Made by a program: the position numbers and the translations under genes. This document shows, in pieces, positions 8,264 through 16,880 of a DNA stretch of 64,000 nt. Each line of letters opens with the position of its first letter. The first letter of the stretch is position 1. Source of the DNA: Aeromicrobium sp. IC_218 (GTDB lineage: Bacteria > Actinomycetota > Actinomycetes > Propionibacteriales > Nocardioidaceae); contig NZ_SJXM01000001.1 in assembly GCF_004336805.1 (NCBI RefSeq), positions 310,001-374,000 of the forward strand, given 5' to 3'. The notes below the pieces were generated by a model that saw nothing but the letters and a program-made list of their open reading frames with translations, made no database searches and was not told where the DNA came from.

Positions 8264-9534
8264 GCCTCCTCGTCGTCTGCCTGCTGATCACGGCCCTGCT
8301 CGTCATCCGGGTCCCGATCGCCTTCGCCTTCATCGGCCCGTCGCTGGTCTACCTGCTCAGCAACGAGCAGTCGCTCGGCCTGCCGCTGCGCCTCGTCGCG
8401 CAGAGCACGGCCAGCTTCCCGCTGCTCGCGGTGCCCCTGTTCATCCTCATGGGCGCGCTGGCCAACCACGCCGGCATCGCCGACCGCCTGTTCGACTTCG
8501 CCCTGGCCCTGCTCGGACGCGTCCGCGGCAGCCTCGGCTACGTCGCGGTCGGCGTGAGCGTCGGCTTCTCCTGGATGAGCGGCTCGGCCGTCGCCGACGC
8601 CGCCGCGCTGGGCAAGGTGCAGATCCCGGCCATGCTGCGGGCGGGCTACACCCGGCCGTTCGCCCTGGGCCTGACCGGATCGTCCTCGCTCATCGCCCCG
8701 GTGATGCCGCCGAGCATCCCCGCGGTCATCTACGCCGGCCTGGCCAGCGTCTCGACCGGCGCGTTGTTCGCGGCCTCGGTCGGCCCGGCGATCCTCATGG
8801 CCGTCGGCCTGTGCCTGGTCGTGTTCCTGCTGGTGCGTCGCAACCCGAACGTCCAGAAGGCCGAGTTCAGCTGGGTCCGCGTCCGCCAGACCGGACGCCG
8901 GGTGATCCTGCCGCTGTTCGCGCCGATCATCATCCTGGGCGGCATCCTCGGCGGGTTCTTCACGCCGACGGAGGCGGCCGCCGTGGGTGCCCTCTACATC
9001 GGCATCCTGGGCTTCGTGACGCGCTCGCTGCACGTCCGCGACCTGCCGAAGGTCATCTCCGAGACGGTGCTGACCAGCGGCGCGATCATGCTGATCGTCG
9101 CCTCGGCCAACCTGCTGGGCTACATCTTCGCCCTCGAGCAGGTGCCGCAGCGGGTCTCGGAGTGGGTGCTGGGGCTGACCGACAACCCGACGGTCTTCCT
9201 GCTGCTGGTGCTCCTGCTGTCGTTCGTGCTCGGCACCGCGCTGGACGCGATCGCCGTGCTGACGCTGACCGTGCCGATCCTGCTGCCGCTCAGCGCCGCC
9301 TACGACGTCGACCCGATCGCGCTCGGCGTCCTCATGATCCTGTCGCAGATGATCGGCCTGCTCACCCCGCCGGTCGGGACGGTGATCTTCGTGCTGCAGT
9401 CGATCACCGGCGCCACCATGACCGAGGTCTTCAAGGGGTCGCTGCCGTTCCTGGCCCCGCTGGTCGCGCTGTGCCTGGCCATCATCTTCTGGCCCGACGC
9501 GATCCTCTACCTCCCCCAGAGGCTCGGGCTCTAG
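8260..9534 (+). CDS. dctM: TRAP transporter large permease (DctM)
   Basis: This is a 424-residue integral membrane protein with about 12 segments. It carries DctM hallmarks: VPLFILMGALANHAGIADRLF, SGSAVADAAALGKVQIPAM, SSLIAPVMPPSIPAVIYA and LLTPPVGTVIF. It is the transport subunit of the tripartite system. The start overlaps the dctQ stop. A 61-nt gap with a strong RBS separates it from dctP, possibly allowing more copies of the binding protein. Confidence 0.95.
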   Translation: MSLLVVCLLITALLVIRVPIAFAFIGPSLVYLLSNEQSLGLPLRLVAQSTASFPLLAVPLFILMGALANHAGIADRLFDFALALLGRVRGSLGYVAVGVSVGFSWMSGSAVADAAALGKVQIPAMLRAGYTRPFALGLTGSSSLIAPVMPPSIPAVIYAGLASVSTGALFAASVGPAILMAVGLCLVVFLLVRRNPNVQKAEFSWVRVRQTGRRVILPLFAPIIILGGILGGFFTPTEAAAVGALYIGILGFVTRSLHVRDLPKVISETVLTSGAIMLIVASANLLGYIFALEQVPQRVSEWVLGLTDNPTVFLLLVLLLSFVLGTALDAIAVLTLTVPILLPLSAAYDVDPIALGVLMILSQMIGLLTPPVGTVIFVLQSITGATMTEVFKGSLPFLAPLVALCLAIIFWPDAILYLPQRLGL

Positions 9535-9595
9535 CCGTTCCACCCGCTCGTCACCACCCCATCGCCGACTCCGGTCGCCCCAGGAAGGAAGAACC

Positions 9596-10612
9596 ATGAA
9601 GCTCAACCCCACCCGGCGGATCGCCGTCGCCTCGGTCCTGTGCCTCCCGCTCGCGCTCGCCGCGTGCGGCGGCGACGACTCGTCCGGAGGCGGCTCCGGC
9701 AGCGACGTCACGCTGAAGCTGGCGCACAGCTACACCGAGCAGCAGCCGCAGCACGCCTGCGGTGCGGCCACCATCAAGGAGGAGGCCGAGGGTGCGGACG
9801 TCGGCCTCACGGTCGAGATCTACCCGTCCAGCCAGCTCGGCGGCGACGCCGACCGCATCGCCTCGGTGCAGTCCGGCGACATCGACCTCGACATCCAAGG
9901 CGCCTCGGCGCTCGCCGCGGTGCACGAGCCGGTCGGCGTCCTCGACGCCGCCTACGCCTTCCCGGACGCCGAGGCGCTCGACGGCTTCATGACCGGCGAC
10001 GGCGGCAGCAAGCTCAAGGACGACTTCAAGTCGGCCAGCGGCGTCACCATCGTCGGCGCCTGGTCGGCCGGTGCGCGTCAGTTCACCGCCAACAAGGCGA
10101 TCCGGGAGCCCGGCGACCTCGACGGCCTGCGCATGCGCTTCCCCGGCTCGCCGCAGTTCCTGCTGAACGCCAAGGCGCTCGGCGCGGAGGCGACCGAGGT
10201 CGCGTACGAGGAGCTCTACCTGTCGCTGCAGCAGGGTGTCGTCGACGGCCAGGAGAACCCGCTGACCAACATCGACTCGCTGAACCTGGACGAGGTGCAG
10301 AAGTTCATCAGCCTCTCCGACCACCAGCTCAACAGCAACCTGGTCATCGCCGGCCCGAAGTACGACGAGCTGAGCGACGAGCAGAAGGACGCGATCACCG
10401 AGGCCGTCGACAAGGCCGTGGCGGACATGCCCGGCTGCGTCGAGGAGGCCGAGAAGAAGATCCTCGACACGTTCAAGAGCGAGGGCAAGACCGAGGTCGT
10501 CGAGGACGTCGACCGCGACGCGTTCTCGACCCAGGCCGACGCCTGGTTCCGCGAGAACCTGAAGGGCGACTCGCTGGCCGTCTACGAGTCGATCAAGGAC
10601 TCGCAGAAGTGA
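9596..10612 (+). CDS. dctP: TRAP transporter solute-binding lipoprotein (DctP)
   Basis: This is a 338-residue lipoprotein. The signal peptide ends in the lipobox LALAAC (Cys near residue 23), and a Gly/Ser linker precedes the mature domain. The DctP fold is marked by LKLAHSYTEQQP, LDGLRMRFPGSPQFLLNAKALGA with the substrate-carboxylate Arg (GLRMRFP), and GVVDGQENPLTNI. An RBS, AGGAAGGAAG, lies just upstream. From its neighbours the ligand is probably quinate, shikimate or a derived ester or lactone; this is an inference. Confidence 0.93.
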   Translation: MKLNPTRRIAVASVLCLPLALAACGGDDSSGGGSGSDVTLKLAHSYTEQQPQHACGAATIKEEAEGADVGLTVEIYPSSQLGGDADRIASVQSGDIDLDIQGASALAAVHEPVGVLDAAYAFPDAEALDGFMTGDGGSKLKDDFKSASGVTIVGAWSAGARQFTANKAIREPGDLDGLRMRFPGSPQFLLNAKALGAEATEVAYEELYLSLQQGVVDGQENPLTNIDSLNLDEVQKFISLSDHQLNSNLVIAGPKYDELSDEQKDAITEAVDKAVADMPGCVEEAEKKILDTFKSEGKTEVVEDVDRDAFSTQADAWFRENLKGDSLAVYESIKDSQK

Positions 10613-11619
10613 CCCACGACGGCGGTTCTCGGGACGCCGTCGTCCCCACCTACCGGGGACCCGTCCCGGCCGACGACCTCGGCTGGACGCTCACGCACGA
10701 GCACCTGTTCGTGCTGAGCCCCGAGCTCGACCGCGAGTACCCGCACCCCGAGTGGGACGCGGACCTCGCGGTCGAGCGGGCCGTCGCCGGCTTGGAGGAG
10801 CTGTGGGACCTCGGCGTCCGGACCGTCGTCGACCTGACCGTGCCCGGGCTCGGCCGCGACACGTCCCTGGTGGGACGCGTGGCCGAGCGGGTGCGGGTCA
10901 ACCTGGTCGCCTCGACCGGCTGGTACGCCGACGAGGTGCTGCCGCCGTACTTCCGCACGCACGGGCCCGACCGGCTCGTCGGCGGGCCGGACCCGCTCGT
11001 GGAGATGTTCCGCCGTGACGTCACGGAGGGCATCGGCACGAGCGGGGTCCGGGCCGGGATGCTCAAGGTCGTCACCGACACCCCCGGCGTCACCCCCGAC
11101 ATCGCGCGGGTGATGGACGCCGCGGCCACGGTGCACCGCGAGACCGGCGTCCCGATCACGACCCACAGCAACCCGCACGAGCGCAACGGCCTGGACCAGG
11201 TCTCGTTCCTGCTCGACCGCGACGTCGACCCCACGCACGTGGTGGTCGGGCACAGCGGCGACAGCACCGACCTGGACTACCTGCTCGCGCTGCTCGACAC
11301 CGGCGTCCTGCTCGGCGTCGACCGCTTCGGCATGGTCCACATGGGCAGCGACGACGCCCGGGTCGACCTGGTCGTCGAGCTCGTGCGCCGCGGGCACGCG
11401 ACCCAGCTCGTCCTGTCGCACGACAGCGCCTACTTCAGCCGCGTGACGCCGCCGTCGTGGCGCCGCGAGCACACCCCCCACTGGACGCACGACCACCTGA
11501 GCCGACGGATCGTCCCGCAGCTGCTCGAGCGCGGGGTCCGTCAGGAGGACCTGGACACGATGATGATCGACAACGCCCGCCGGCTGCTGACGCCGGTCGG
11601 CGCGGGGGACCGGCGATGA
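10609..11619 (+). CDS. Phosphotriesterase-family metal hydrolase (possible lactonase)
   Basis: This is a 336-residue amidohydrolase of the phosphotriesterase/PHP family. Expected binuclear metal ligands are all visible: THEH near residue 29, the bridging Lys in GMLKVVTD, His in TTHSN and VVGHSGDS, and Asp in LVLSHDSAYF. Many family members are lactonases. It overlaps dctP and the following dehydrogenase by 4 bp at each end, so it should act on the imported compound, perhaps opening a lactone or ester of quinate or shikimate. The substrate is inferred only. Confidence 0.85.
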   Translation: MTHDGGSRDAVVPTYRGPVPADDLGWTLTHEHLFVLSPELDREYPHPEWDADLAVERAVAGLEELWDLGVRTVVDLTVPGLGRDTSLVGRVAERVRVNLVASTGWYADEVLPPYFRTHGPDRLVGGPDPLVEMFRRDVTEGIGTSGVRAGMLKVVTDTPGVTPDIARVMDAAATVHRETGVPITTHSNPHERNGLDQVSFLLDRDVDPTHVVVGHSGDSTDLDYLLALLDTGVLLGVDRFGMVHMGSDDARVDLVVELVRRGHATQLVLSHDSAYFSRVTPPSWRREHTPHWTHDHLSRRIVPQLLERGVRQEDLDTMMIDNARRLLTPVGAGDRR

Positions 11620-12485
11620 CCGCCGAGCCGGGGACGCGTCAGTTCCGCGTCGGGCTGCTCGGCCACGGCATCGGCCCGTCGCTCACCCCCGCGATGCACG
11701 TCCGCGAGGCCGAGCGGCTCGGGCTCGGCTACGAGTACGAGATCCTCGACCTCATCGACGAGCCCGACGTCGACCTCGGCGTGCAGCTGGAGCGGCTCGA
11801 GGCGGCCGGCTTCGACGCCACCAACGTCACGCACCCGTTCAAGCAGGACGTCCTGGCCCACGTCGACGAGGCGAGCGACGAGGTGCGGCGCATCGGTGCG
11901 GCCAACCTGGTGCTGCTGGCCGGCGGACGCCGGGTCGCGCACAACACCGACTACGCCGGCTTCCGGGCCGGGCTCGAGCGATTCCTCGGCGACCGGCCGC
12001 GGGGCACCGTGCTGCAGGTCGGCGCCGGCGGGGCCGGGCTCGCCACCGCGTGCGCGCTGCTCGACCTCGGGTTCGCCGAGGTGGTCGTCCACGACCGCAG
12101 CGAGCCGGCGGCCCAGCGGCTCGTCGAGCGGTTCGCCGACGGGTCGGGCCGCCTGCGCTCGTCCGAGGGCGACCTCGACGGCCGGCTGCCCCGGGTCGAG
12201 GGCGTCGTCCACGTGACGCCGGTCGGCATGCGCGAGCACCCCGGCGTCGCGCTGGACGTCTCGCTGCTGCCGGACGACGCCTGGCTCGCCGAGGTCGTCT
12301 ACCGCCCGCTCGAGACCGAGCTCGTCCGCCAGGCGCGAGCACGGGGACTCGCCACCCTCGACGGAGGGGCGATGGCCGTCGGGCAGGCGGTCGAGAGCAT
12401 CCGGCTCATCACCGGGCTGGAGCCCGACGCCGCCCGCATGCACGAGCACTTCGACCACCTGGTCGCCGGTGGCGACGCCGGCTGA
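11616..12485 (+). CDS. Quinate/shikimate dehydrogenase (QsuD-like), paralogue 1
   Basis: This is a 289-residue AroE-superfamily enzyme. It has [18 protein letters not shown] at the N-terminus, the catalytic Lys/Asp motifs [10 protein letters not shown] and HNTDYAGF, the Rossmann motif GAGGAGLA, and the ending YRPLETELV with [19 protein letters not shown]. The 'SLTPAMH' form and overall layout follow Corynebacterium glutamicum QsuD, not biosynthetic AroE. The likely reaction is quinate to 3-dehydroquinate and/or shikimate to 3-dehydroshikimate. A second copy is at 29379-30248. Confidence 0.85.
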   Translation: MTAEPGTRQFRVGLLGHGIGPSLTPAMHVREAERLGLGYEYEILDLIDEPDVDLGVQLERLEAAGFDATNVTHPFKQDVLAHVDEASDEVRRIGAANLVLLAGGRRVAHNTDYAGFRAGLERFLGDRPRGTVLQVGAGGAGLATACALLDLGFAEVVVHDRSEPAAQRLVERFADGSGRLRSSEGDLDGRLPRVEGVVHVTPVGMREHPGVALDVSLLPDDAWLAEVVYRPLETELVRQARARGLATLDGGAMAVGQAVESIRLITGLEPDAARMHEHFDHLVAGGDAG

Positions 12486-12504
12486 CCGCACGGAAGGGAC
12501 CCGC

Positions 12505-12963
12505 ATGACCGTCGTCCACGTCCTCAACGGACCGAACCTCAACCTGCTGGGCCGGCGCGAGCCGGCCGTCTACGGCCACGCCACGCTGGCCGACGTCGAG
12601 CAGCGCTGCCGCGGCTTCGCCGACGGGCTCGGGCTCGAGGTCGACTTCCGGCAGAGCAGCTCCGAGGGCGAGCTCGTCACCTGGCTGCACGAGTGCGGGG
12701 CCGAGGTCGCGGCCGGGCGCAGCGTCGGCGTGGTGCTCAACGCCGGGGCGTACACCCACACGTCCGTCGCGCTGCGCGACGCGGTGGTCGGCGCCGAGGT
12801 GCCGATGATCGAGGTGCACCTGACGAACGTCCACGCGCGCGAGGAGTTCCGCCACCACTCGTACCTGTCGGGCGTCGCGCGCGGCGTGGTCGTCGGGCTC
12901 GGTCCGCTCGGCTACGAGCTGGCGATCCGCGCGCTGCACGACGCCGCGCAGCCGGCCGCGTGA
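12505..12963 (+). CDS. aroQ: Type II 3-dehydroquinate dehydratase
   Basis: This is a 152-residue protein, the usual size for the dodecameric type II enzyme. It has [18 protein letters not shown] with the catalytic Arg and Tyr, [16 protein letters not shown], and [17 protein letters not shown] with the catalytic His. It converts 3-dehydroquinate to 3-dehydroshikimate. ATG 12505 has the RBS GGAAGGGA upstream. Position in the TRAP operon suggests a catabolic (QsuC-like) role, although the same enzyme serves aromatic biosynthesis. Confidence 0.93.
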   Translation: MTVVHVLNGPNLNLLGRREPAVYGHATLADVEQRCRGFADGLGLEVDFRQSSSEGELVTWLHECGAEVAAGRSVGVVLNAGAYTHTSVALRDAVVGAEVPMIEVHLTNVHAREEFRHHSYLSGVARGVVVGLGPLGYELAIRALHDAAQPAA

Positions 12964-12985
12964 GCCGGGGAGGCGACGGCTCGGC

Positions 12986-13873
12986 GTGCTGACGACGCTG
13001 AGCGGGCTGGCCCCGGTCCTGGCCGGGCTGTTCTGCGGCTGGTGGCTGCGGCAGGCCGGCGTCGCGCGGGAGGCGGACGGACGCTTCCTGCTGCTGCTCA
13101 ACCTCTACGTCTGCATGCCCGCACTCATCCTGCGGTCGCTGACGGACGTCGAGCTGACCCGCGACATCGTCGTGTTCCCGGCGGCCGCGGTCGTCATGGT
13201 CGCCCTCGGGTACGTGGCCGGACGCGTCGCCGCGCGCGGGCGTGACCGCTCCGAGGCGACCGTCGTCGTCATGTCGCTCATGGTGGTCAACGCCGCCTTC
13301 GCGCTGCCCTTCGTCGACGCGGCGTACGGCGCTGCCGGGGTGGCGCGCCTGGCCGCGTTCGACGCGGTGCACAGCCTGCTCGTCCTCACCGTCGTCCACC
13401 TGCTCGCCGCCCGGTCGAGCCCGGCCCGGGGGTCGGAGTCGGCGACCCTCGCGGTGCTGAAGACCCCGCCGCTCTACGCCACGGTCGTCGGCATCGGGCT
13501 CAGCCTGGCCGGGCGCGAGCTGCCCGGGGCCGTGGACGACCTGACGGCCTTCTTCGCGTCGGCCAGCCCGATGCTCGTCGCGGTGGGGGCGGGGGTGATG
13601 TTCCGCCCGACCCGGCGCCTGCTCGGCGCGGCCGGACGCCTCGGCCTCGTCCGCGTCATGCTCGGGCTCGTCGTGGCGACCGCGATCGTCCTGGCCCTCG
13701 GCCTCGACGGGGTGGACGCCGGCGTGCTCGTGCTGCTGGGCGCGGCCCCGGTCGGCTTCGTGGTGGTGACCTTCTCGGCCCGTCACGAGCTCGACACGGA
13801 CCTGGCCAGCCAGGCCCTCGTCGGCTCCATCCTGCTCAGCACCCTGGTGGCCACCGGCATCGTCCTGTGGTGA
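12986..13873 (+). CDS. AEC-family (auxin efflux carrier-like) transporter
   Basis: This is a 295-residue membrane protein with about nine to ten hydrophobic segments. It shows the family pattern: LVCMPALILRSL-type sequence near residue 40, NAAFALPF near the middle, and a C-terminal half resembling the first. The GTG at 12986 has GGGGAGG 12 nt upstream. It is the last gene of the TRAP operon, 22 nt after aroQ, so it probably carries an organic acid of the same pathway; direction is unknown. Confidence 0.8.
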   Translation: MLTTLSGLAPVLAGLFCGWWLRQAGVAREADGRFLLLLNLYVCMPALILRSLTDVELTRDIVVFPAAAVVMVALGYVAGRVAARGRDRSEATVVVMSLMVVNAAFALPFVDAAYGAAGVARLAAFDAVHSLLVLTVVHLLAARSSPARGSESATLAVLKTPPLYATVVGIGLSLAGRELPGAVDDLTAFFASASPMLVAVGAGVMFRPTRRLLGAAGRLGLVRVMLGLVVATAIVLALGLDGVDAGVLVLLGAAPVGFVVVTFSARHELDTDLASQALVGSILLSTLVATGIVLW

Positions 13874-13985
13874 GGGACGAGGTGCGTCCGGGTGCAGCAC
13901 GGCCCTCGCGCTCCCCGTCAGGCCGGCGTCATCGGCCGGGGCGCCCGAGCGACTCCTCCGCGGTCCGACGGCGGGGCCAGGTTCG

Positions 13986-15035
13986 TCACGAGCCGGAGCC
14001 GGGCCGTTCCGCACGACTCGGGCTGGCCTGCACGCGGACGCGCGCGTCGGTGAGCTTGGGCAGGGCCAGACGCCAGGCGTGCTCGCAGTCGTCCGCGAGC
14101 CGGAGGACCTGCTCGGCGGACGGACGGCCGGCGATGGTGATCGTGGCGTCACCGAACAGCTGGTGTCCGACCCACCGCAGGCGTGTCTCGGGGATTTTGG
14201 CGACGCCGTCGACGGCGAGCAGGGTCCGGCGTGACCTCTCGACCAGGACCGGGTCGACGCCGTCGAGCAGGCGCCGGAACACGTCCCGTGCTGCCGAGCG
14301 GAGCACGGTGAGGATCGCGACAGTGATGAGCAGGCCCACCAGCGGGTCCGCGAGCGGGAACCCGAGGAGCACGCCGATCGCGCCGACCGCCACGGCGAGC
14401 GACGTGAAGCCGTCGGTGCGGGCGTGGAGCCCGTCCGCGACGAGTGCCGCCGAGCCGATCCTGCGGCCCACCCGGATCCGGTAGATCGCCGCGAACTCGT
14501 TGCCGGCGAACCCGACCACGCCGGCGGCCAGCACCACCCACGGGTGCGTCACGGTCTGCGGGTCGATCAACCGACGGACCGACTCGACCCCGGCGACAAG
14601 GGCCGACAGCGCGATCATGAGCACGATGAACAGGCCCGCCACGTCCTCGGCCTTGCCGAACCCGTAGGTGTAGCGAGCGGTCGCGGGCCGGCGGACCAGG
14701 ACGAACGCGATCCACAACGGGACTGCGGTCAGCGCGTCGGAGAAGTTGTGGACCGTGTCGGCCAGCAGGGCCACCGATCCCGTCAGGACGACGATGGCGG
14801 CCTGCACGATCGCGGTCAGGCCCAGGGCCACGAGGCTGATCTTCAGTGCTCGGATGCCCTCGCGGCTCGACTCCAGCGCGTCGTCGATCGAGTCGGCGGT
14901 GTCGTGGCTGTGCGGAGCGAAGATCGACGCCACCAGTCCGCGGAGCCCGGTGTGGTGCTGGTGGCCGTCGTGCTCGTGGGGATGCGGGTGCTCGTCGGCA
15001 TGGACGTGCGAGTGCCCCGCGTGGCCGCCGGTCAT
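13986..15035 (-). CDS. Cation diffusion facilitator (CDF) metal efflux protein
   Basis: This is a 349-residue CDF transporter. The His-rich N-terminus (GGHAGHSHVHADEHPHPHEHDGHQHH) is followed by six membrane segments with the signature SVALLADTVHNFSDALTA and the second HxxxD site in GLHARTDGFTSLAV. A cytoplasmic ferredoxin-like domain follows at about 255-335. CDF proteins exchange Zn2+, Co2+, Ni2+ or Fe2+ for protons. The ATG at 15035 overlaps the stop of the ArsR-type gene by ATGA, so the two form an operon. Confidence 0.93.
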   Translation of the reverse strand: MTGGHAGHSHVHADEHPHPHEHDGHQHHTGLRGLVASIFAPHSHDTADSIDDALESSREGIRALKISLVALGLTAIVQAAIVVLTGSVALLADTVHNFSDALTAVPLWIAFVLVRRPATARYTYGFGKAEDVAGLFIVLMIALSALVAGVESVRRLIDPQTVTHPWVVLAAGVVGFAGNEFAAIYRIRVGRRIGSAALVADGLHARTDGFTSLAVAVGAIGVLLGFPLADPLVGLLITVAILTVLRSAARDVFRRLLDGVDPVLVERSRRTLLAVDGVAKIPETRLRWVGHQLFGDATITIAGRPSAEQVLRLADDCEHAWRLALPKLTDARVRVQASPSRAERPGSGS

Positions 15036-15409
15036 CGCTGTTCCCCGACCTCGAGATGCGCGGGGGCGTCGCCCGCGTGGTGCGCGGGGACCCGGTCTCC
15101 CTGGTGCTCGGCGTGGTGCACGCCCTCCACGACGAGACGCCGGGCGTGGTCGCTGTCGAGCCGGTACAGGATCGACACGCCGTCCCGACGCGTCTGGACG
15201 AGTCGAGCGAGACGCAGCTTCGCCAGGTGCTGAGAGACCGAGGTCGCCGACTTGTCGACGGCGGCAGCCAGGTCGTTGACCGACATCTCCGGCCGCTGGG
15301 TCAGGCACCACAGGAGTCGCAGGCGGGTGCCGTCCGAGAGCATCCGGAACACCTCGACCGCGAGGTCCACCTCGTCGGCGGACGGCATCGGCTGCATATC
15401 TTCACTCAT
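15032..15409 (-). CDS. ArsR/SmtB-family metal sensor (KmtR/NmtR-like)
   Basis: This is a 125-residue winged-helix repressor: VFRMLSDGTRLRLLWCLTQRPEMSVNDLAAAVDKSATSVSQHLAKLRLARLV and the wing RRDGVSILYRL. The C-terminus is His-rich (HHAEHQGDRVPAHHAGDAPAH), as in the mycobacterial Ni/Co sensors KmtR and NmtR. It lacks the CVC arsenite site of the other ArsR in this window. It precedes and overlaps the CDF gene. ATG 15409 is chosen because upstream codons are unlike ArsR. Ni/Co sensing is inferred from the His tail. Confidence 0.85.
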   Translation of the reverse strand: MSEDMQPMPSADEVDLAVEVFRMLSDGTRLRLLWCLTQRPEMSVNDLAAAVDKSATSVSQHLAKLRLARLVQTRRDGVSILYRLDSDHARRLVVEGVHHAEHQGDRVPAHHAGDAPAHLEVGEQR

Positions 15410-15483
15410 GCGCAGATAATAGTCCATGATGGACGCGGGACGGTCTCGCTCCGGGGAGCGGTCTCCGGAACACGTGCCCCCTC

Positions 15484-16728
15484 GTGCCAGACTCACGCCT
15501 CGTGACGTCACCGCACCCCGGCACCTGGAGTCCTTGGCGCAGCGTGGTCGTGTTCGGCCTGGTCAGCCTGGCGGCGGACATGGCCTACGAGGGCATGCGC
15601 GCCATGGCCGGACCGTTGCTCGGCTCGCTGGGTGCGTCCGCGCTCGTCGTCGGCGTCGTCACCGGGACGGGCGAGGCGCTGGCGCTCGTGCTCCGCCTGT
15701 TCACCGGGTCGTGGGCCGACCGCGGGAACCGGCACTGGCCGCTCACGATCGTCGGGTACGGGATGACGGCGGTGTGCGTCCCGCTGCTCGCGCTCACGCC
15801 CTTCCTCGGTGCCGCCGGCCTGGGCGTGGCCATCACCCTCATCCTGCTCGAGCGGACGGGCAAGGCCGTGCGGAGCCCGGCGAAGTCCGCGCTGCTGGCC
15901 CAGATGGCTCCGGAGGGTGGCCGGGGCAAGGGCTTCGGCGTGCACAAGGCGCTGGACCAGGTCGGCGCCTTCAGCGGCCCGCTGCTGCTCGCCGCGGTGG
16001 CGGCCGCGACGGGCCTAATCTGGCCCGGCTTCGCGCTGCTCGCCGTCCCGGGCGCGGCCGCGATGGTGCTGCTGCTCTGGCTGCGCCGGCACACGACGGC
16101 CGGGACGGACGTGGACGACGTCCCCGCCGGCCCGCCACGGGGTCGGGCGGCGGACCTGCGCGCCGCCGTCCTCGGCAGCGAGCTGCCCCGGGCGTTCCAC
16201 CTGTTCTCGCTGTCCTCGGCCCTGACCACGGCCGGGCTCATGACGTTCGGCGTGATCTCGTACCGGCTCGTGGAGGACGACCTGGTGTCCGTCGCCGCCG
16301 TGCCCCTCGTGTACGCCGTGGCGATGGCCGTCGCCGCGGTGGCGGCCCTGGCCAACGGTGCCGCGTTCGACCGGCGGGGCGGGCGGACGCTGCTGGTCGT
16401 CCCGGTCCTCGTCACTGTCGTCCCGTGGCTCGTCCTCGGTGGGAGCCTGGCGGTCGTGCTCGCGGGCATCGTGGTGTGGGGCGTCGCGATGGGCATCCAG
16501 GACTCGACCGTCAAGGCGTACGTCGCCGACCTCGTGCCGACCCGCCGCCGAGCGACGGCCTACGGCGTGTTCGCGGCGGTGCAGGGCCTCGGCGCCCTCG
16601 TGGGCGGGACGCTCGCCGGCGCCCTCGTGACGAACCACGCCACCGCGCTGTCGGTCGTCCTGGGCGTCCTGCAGCTGGCGGCGCTGGGCCTGCTGCTCCG
16701 CGCCACGGCGGCGGTGCCGGCGCGCTAG
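15484..16728 (+). CDS. MFS transporter
   Basis: This is a 414-residue major facilitator with twelve predicted membrane segments and the loop 2-3 motif GSWADRGNRHWPLT, a variant of GxxxDRxGRR. A second copy of the motif, NGAAFDRRGGRT, lies after the sixth segment. Its substrate is not evident; divergence from the metal sensor operon might mean shared regulation. A GTG at 15502 is an alternative start six codons downstream. Confidence 0.8.
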   Translation: MPDSRLVTSPHPGTWSPWRSVVVFGLVSLAADMAYEGMRAMAGPLLGSLGASALVVGVVTGTGEALALVLRLFTGSWADRGNRHWPLTIVGYGMTAVCVPLLALTPFLGAAGLGVAITLILLERTGKAVRSPAKSALLAQMAPEGGRGKGFGVHKALDQVGAFSGPLLLAAVAAATGLIWPGFALLAVPGAAAMVLLLWLRRHTTAGTDVDDVPAGPPRGRAADLRAAVLGSELPRAFHLFSLSSALTTAGLMTFGVISYRLVEDDLVSVAAVPLVYAVAMAVAAVAALANGAAFDRRGGRTLLVVPVLVTVVPWLVLGGSLAVVLAGIVVWGVAMGIQDSTVKAYVADLVPTRRRATAYGVFAAVQGLGALVGGTLAGALVTNHATALSVVLGVLQLAALGLLLRATAAVPAR

Positions 16729-16772
16729 CCGGGTGCCGAGCGGGCGGGCATCGCGGCGATCGCGGGCGCCTT

Positions 16773-16790
16773 GTCGGACGTCCGTCCGAC
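16773..16790. terminator. Weak hairpin after the MFS gene
   Basis: GTCGGAC (16773-16779) pairs with GTCCGAC (16784-16790) around a 4-nt loop, 45 nt after the MFS stop. It contains the over-represented palindrome CGGACGTCCG. It may terminate the MFS transcript before the lower-GC islet; there is no T-tract. Confidence 0.4.
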
Positions 16791-16880
16791 CGCCGGGCCT
16801 GGGACGTGTCGAGCAGCGCCGGGTGAGCAGACAGACGTGAGATGGTTCGGATGAACTGCGTGATCGCGAGGGGGACGATT

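Noticed and set aside
15385-15425. Metal-sensor operator upstream of the CDF operon (ATATCT-N12-AGATAA)
   Set aside because: Only short imperfect arms are present and the spacing does not match the known 12-2-12 arrangement; too weak to list as a feature.
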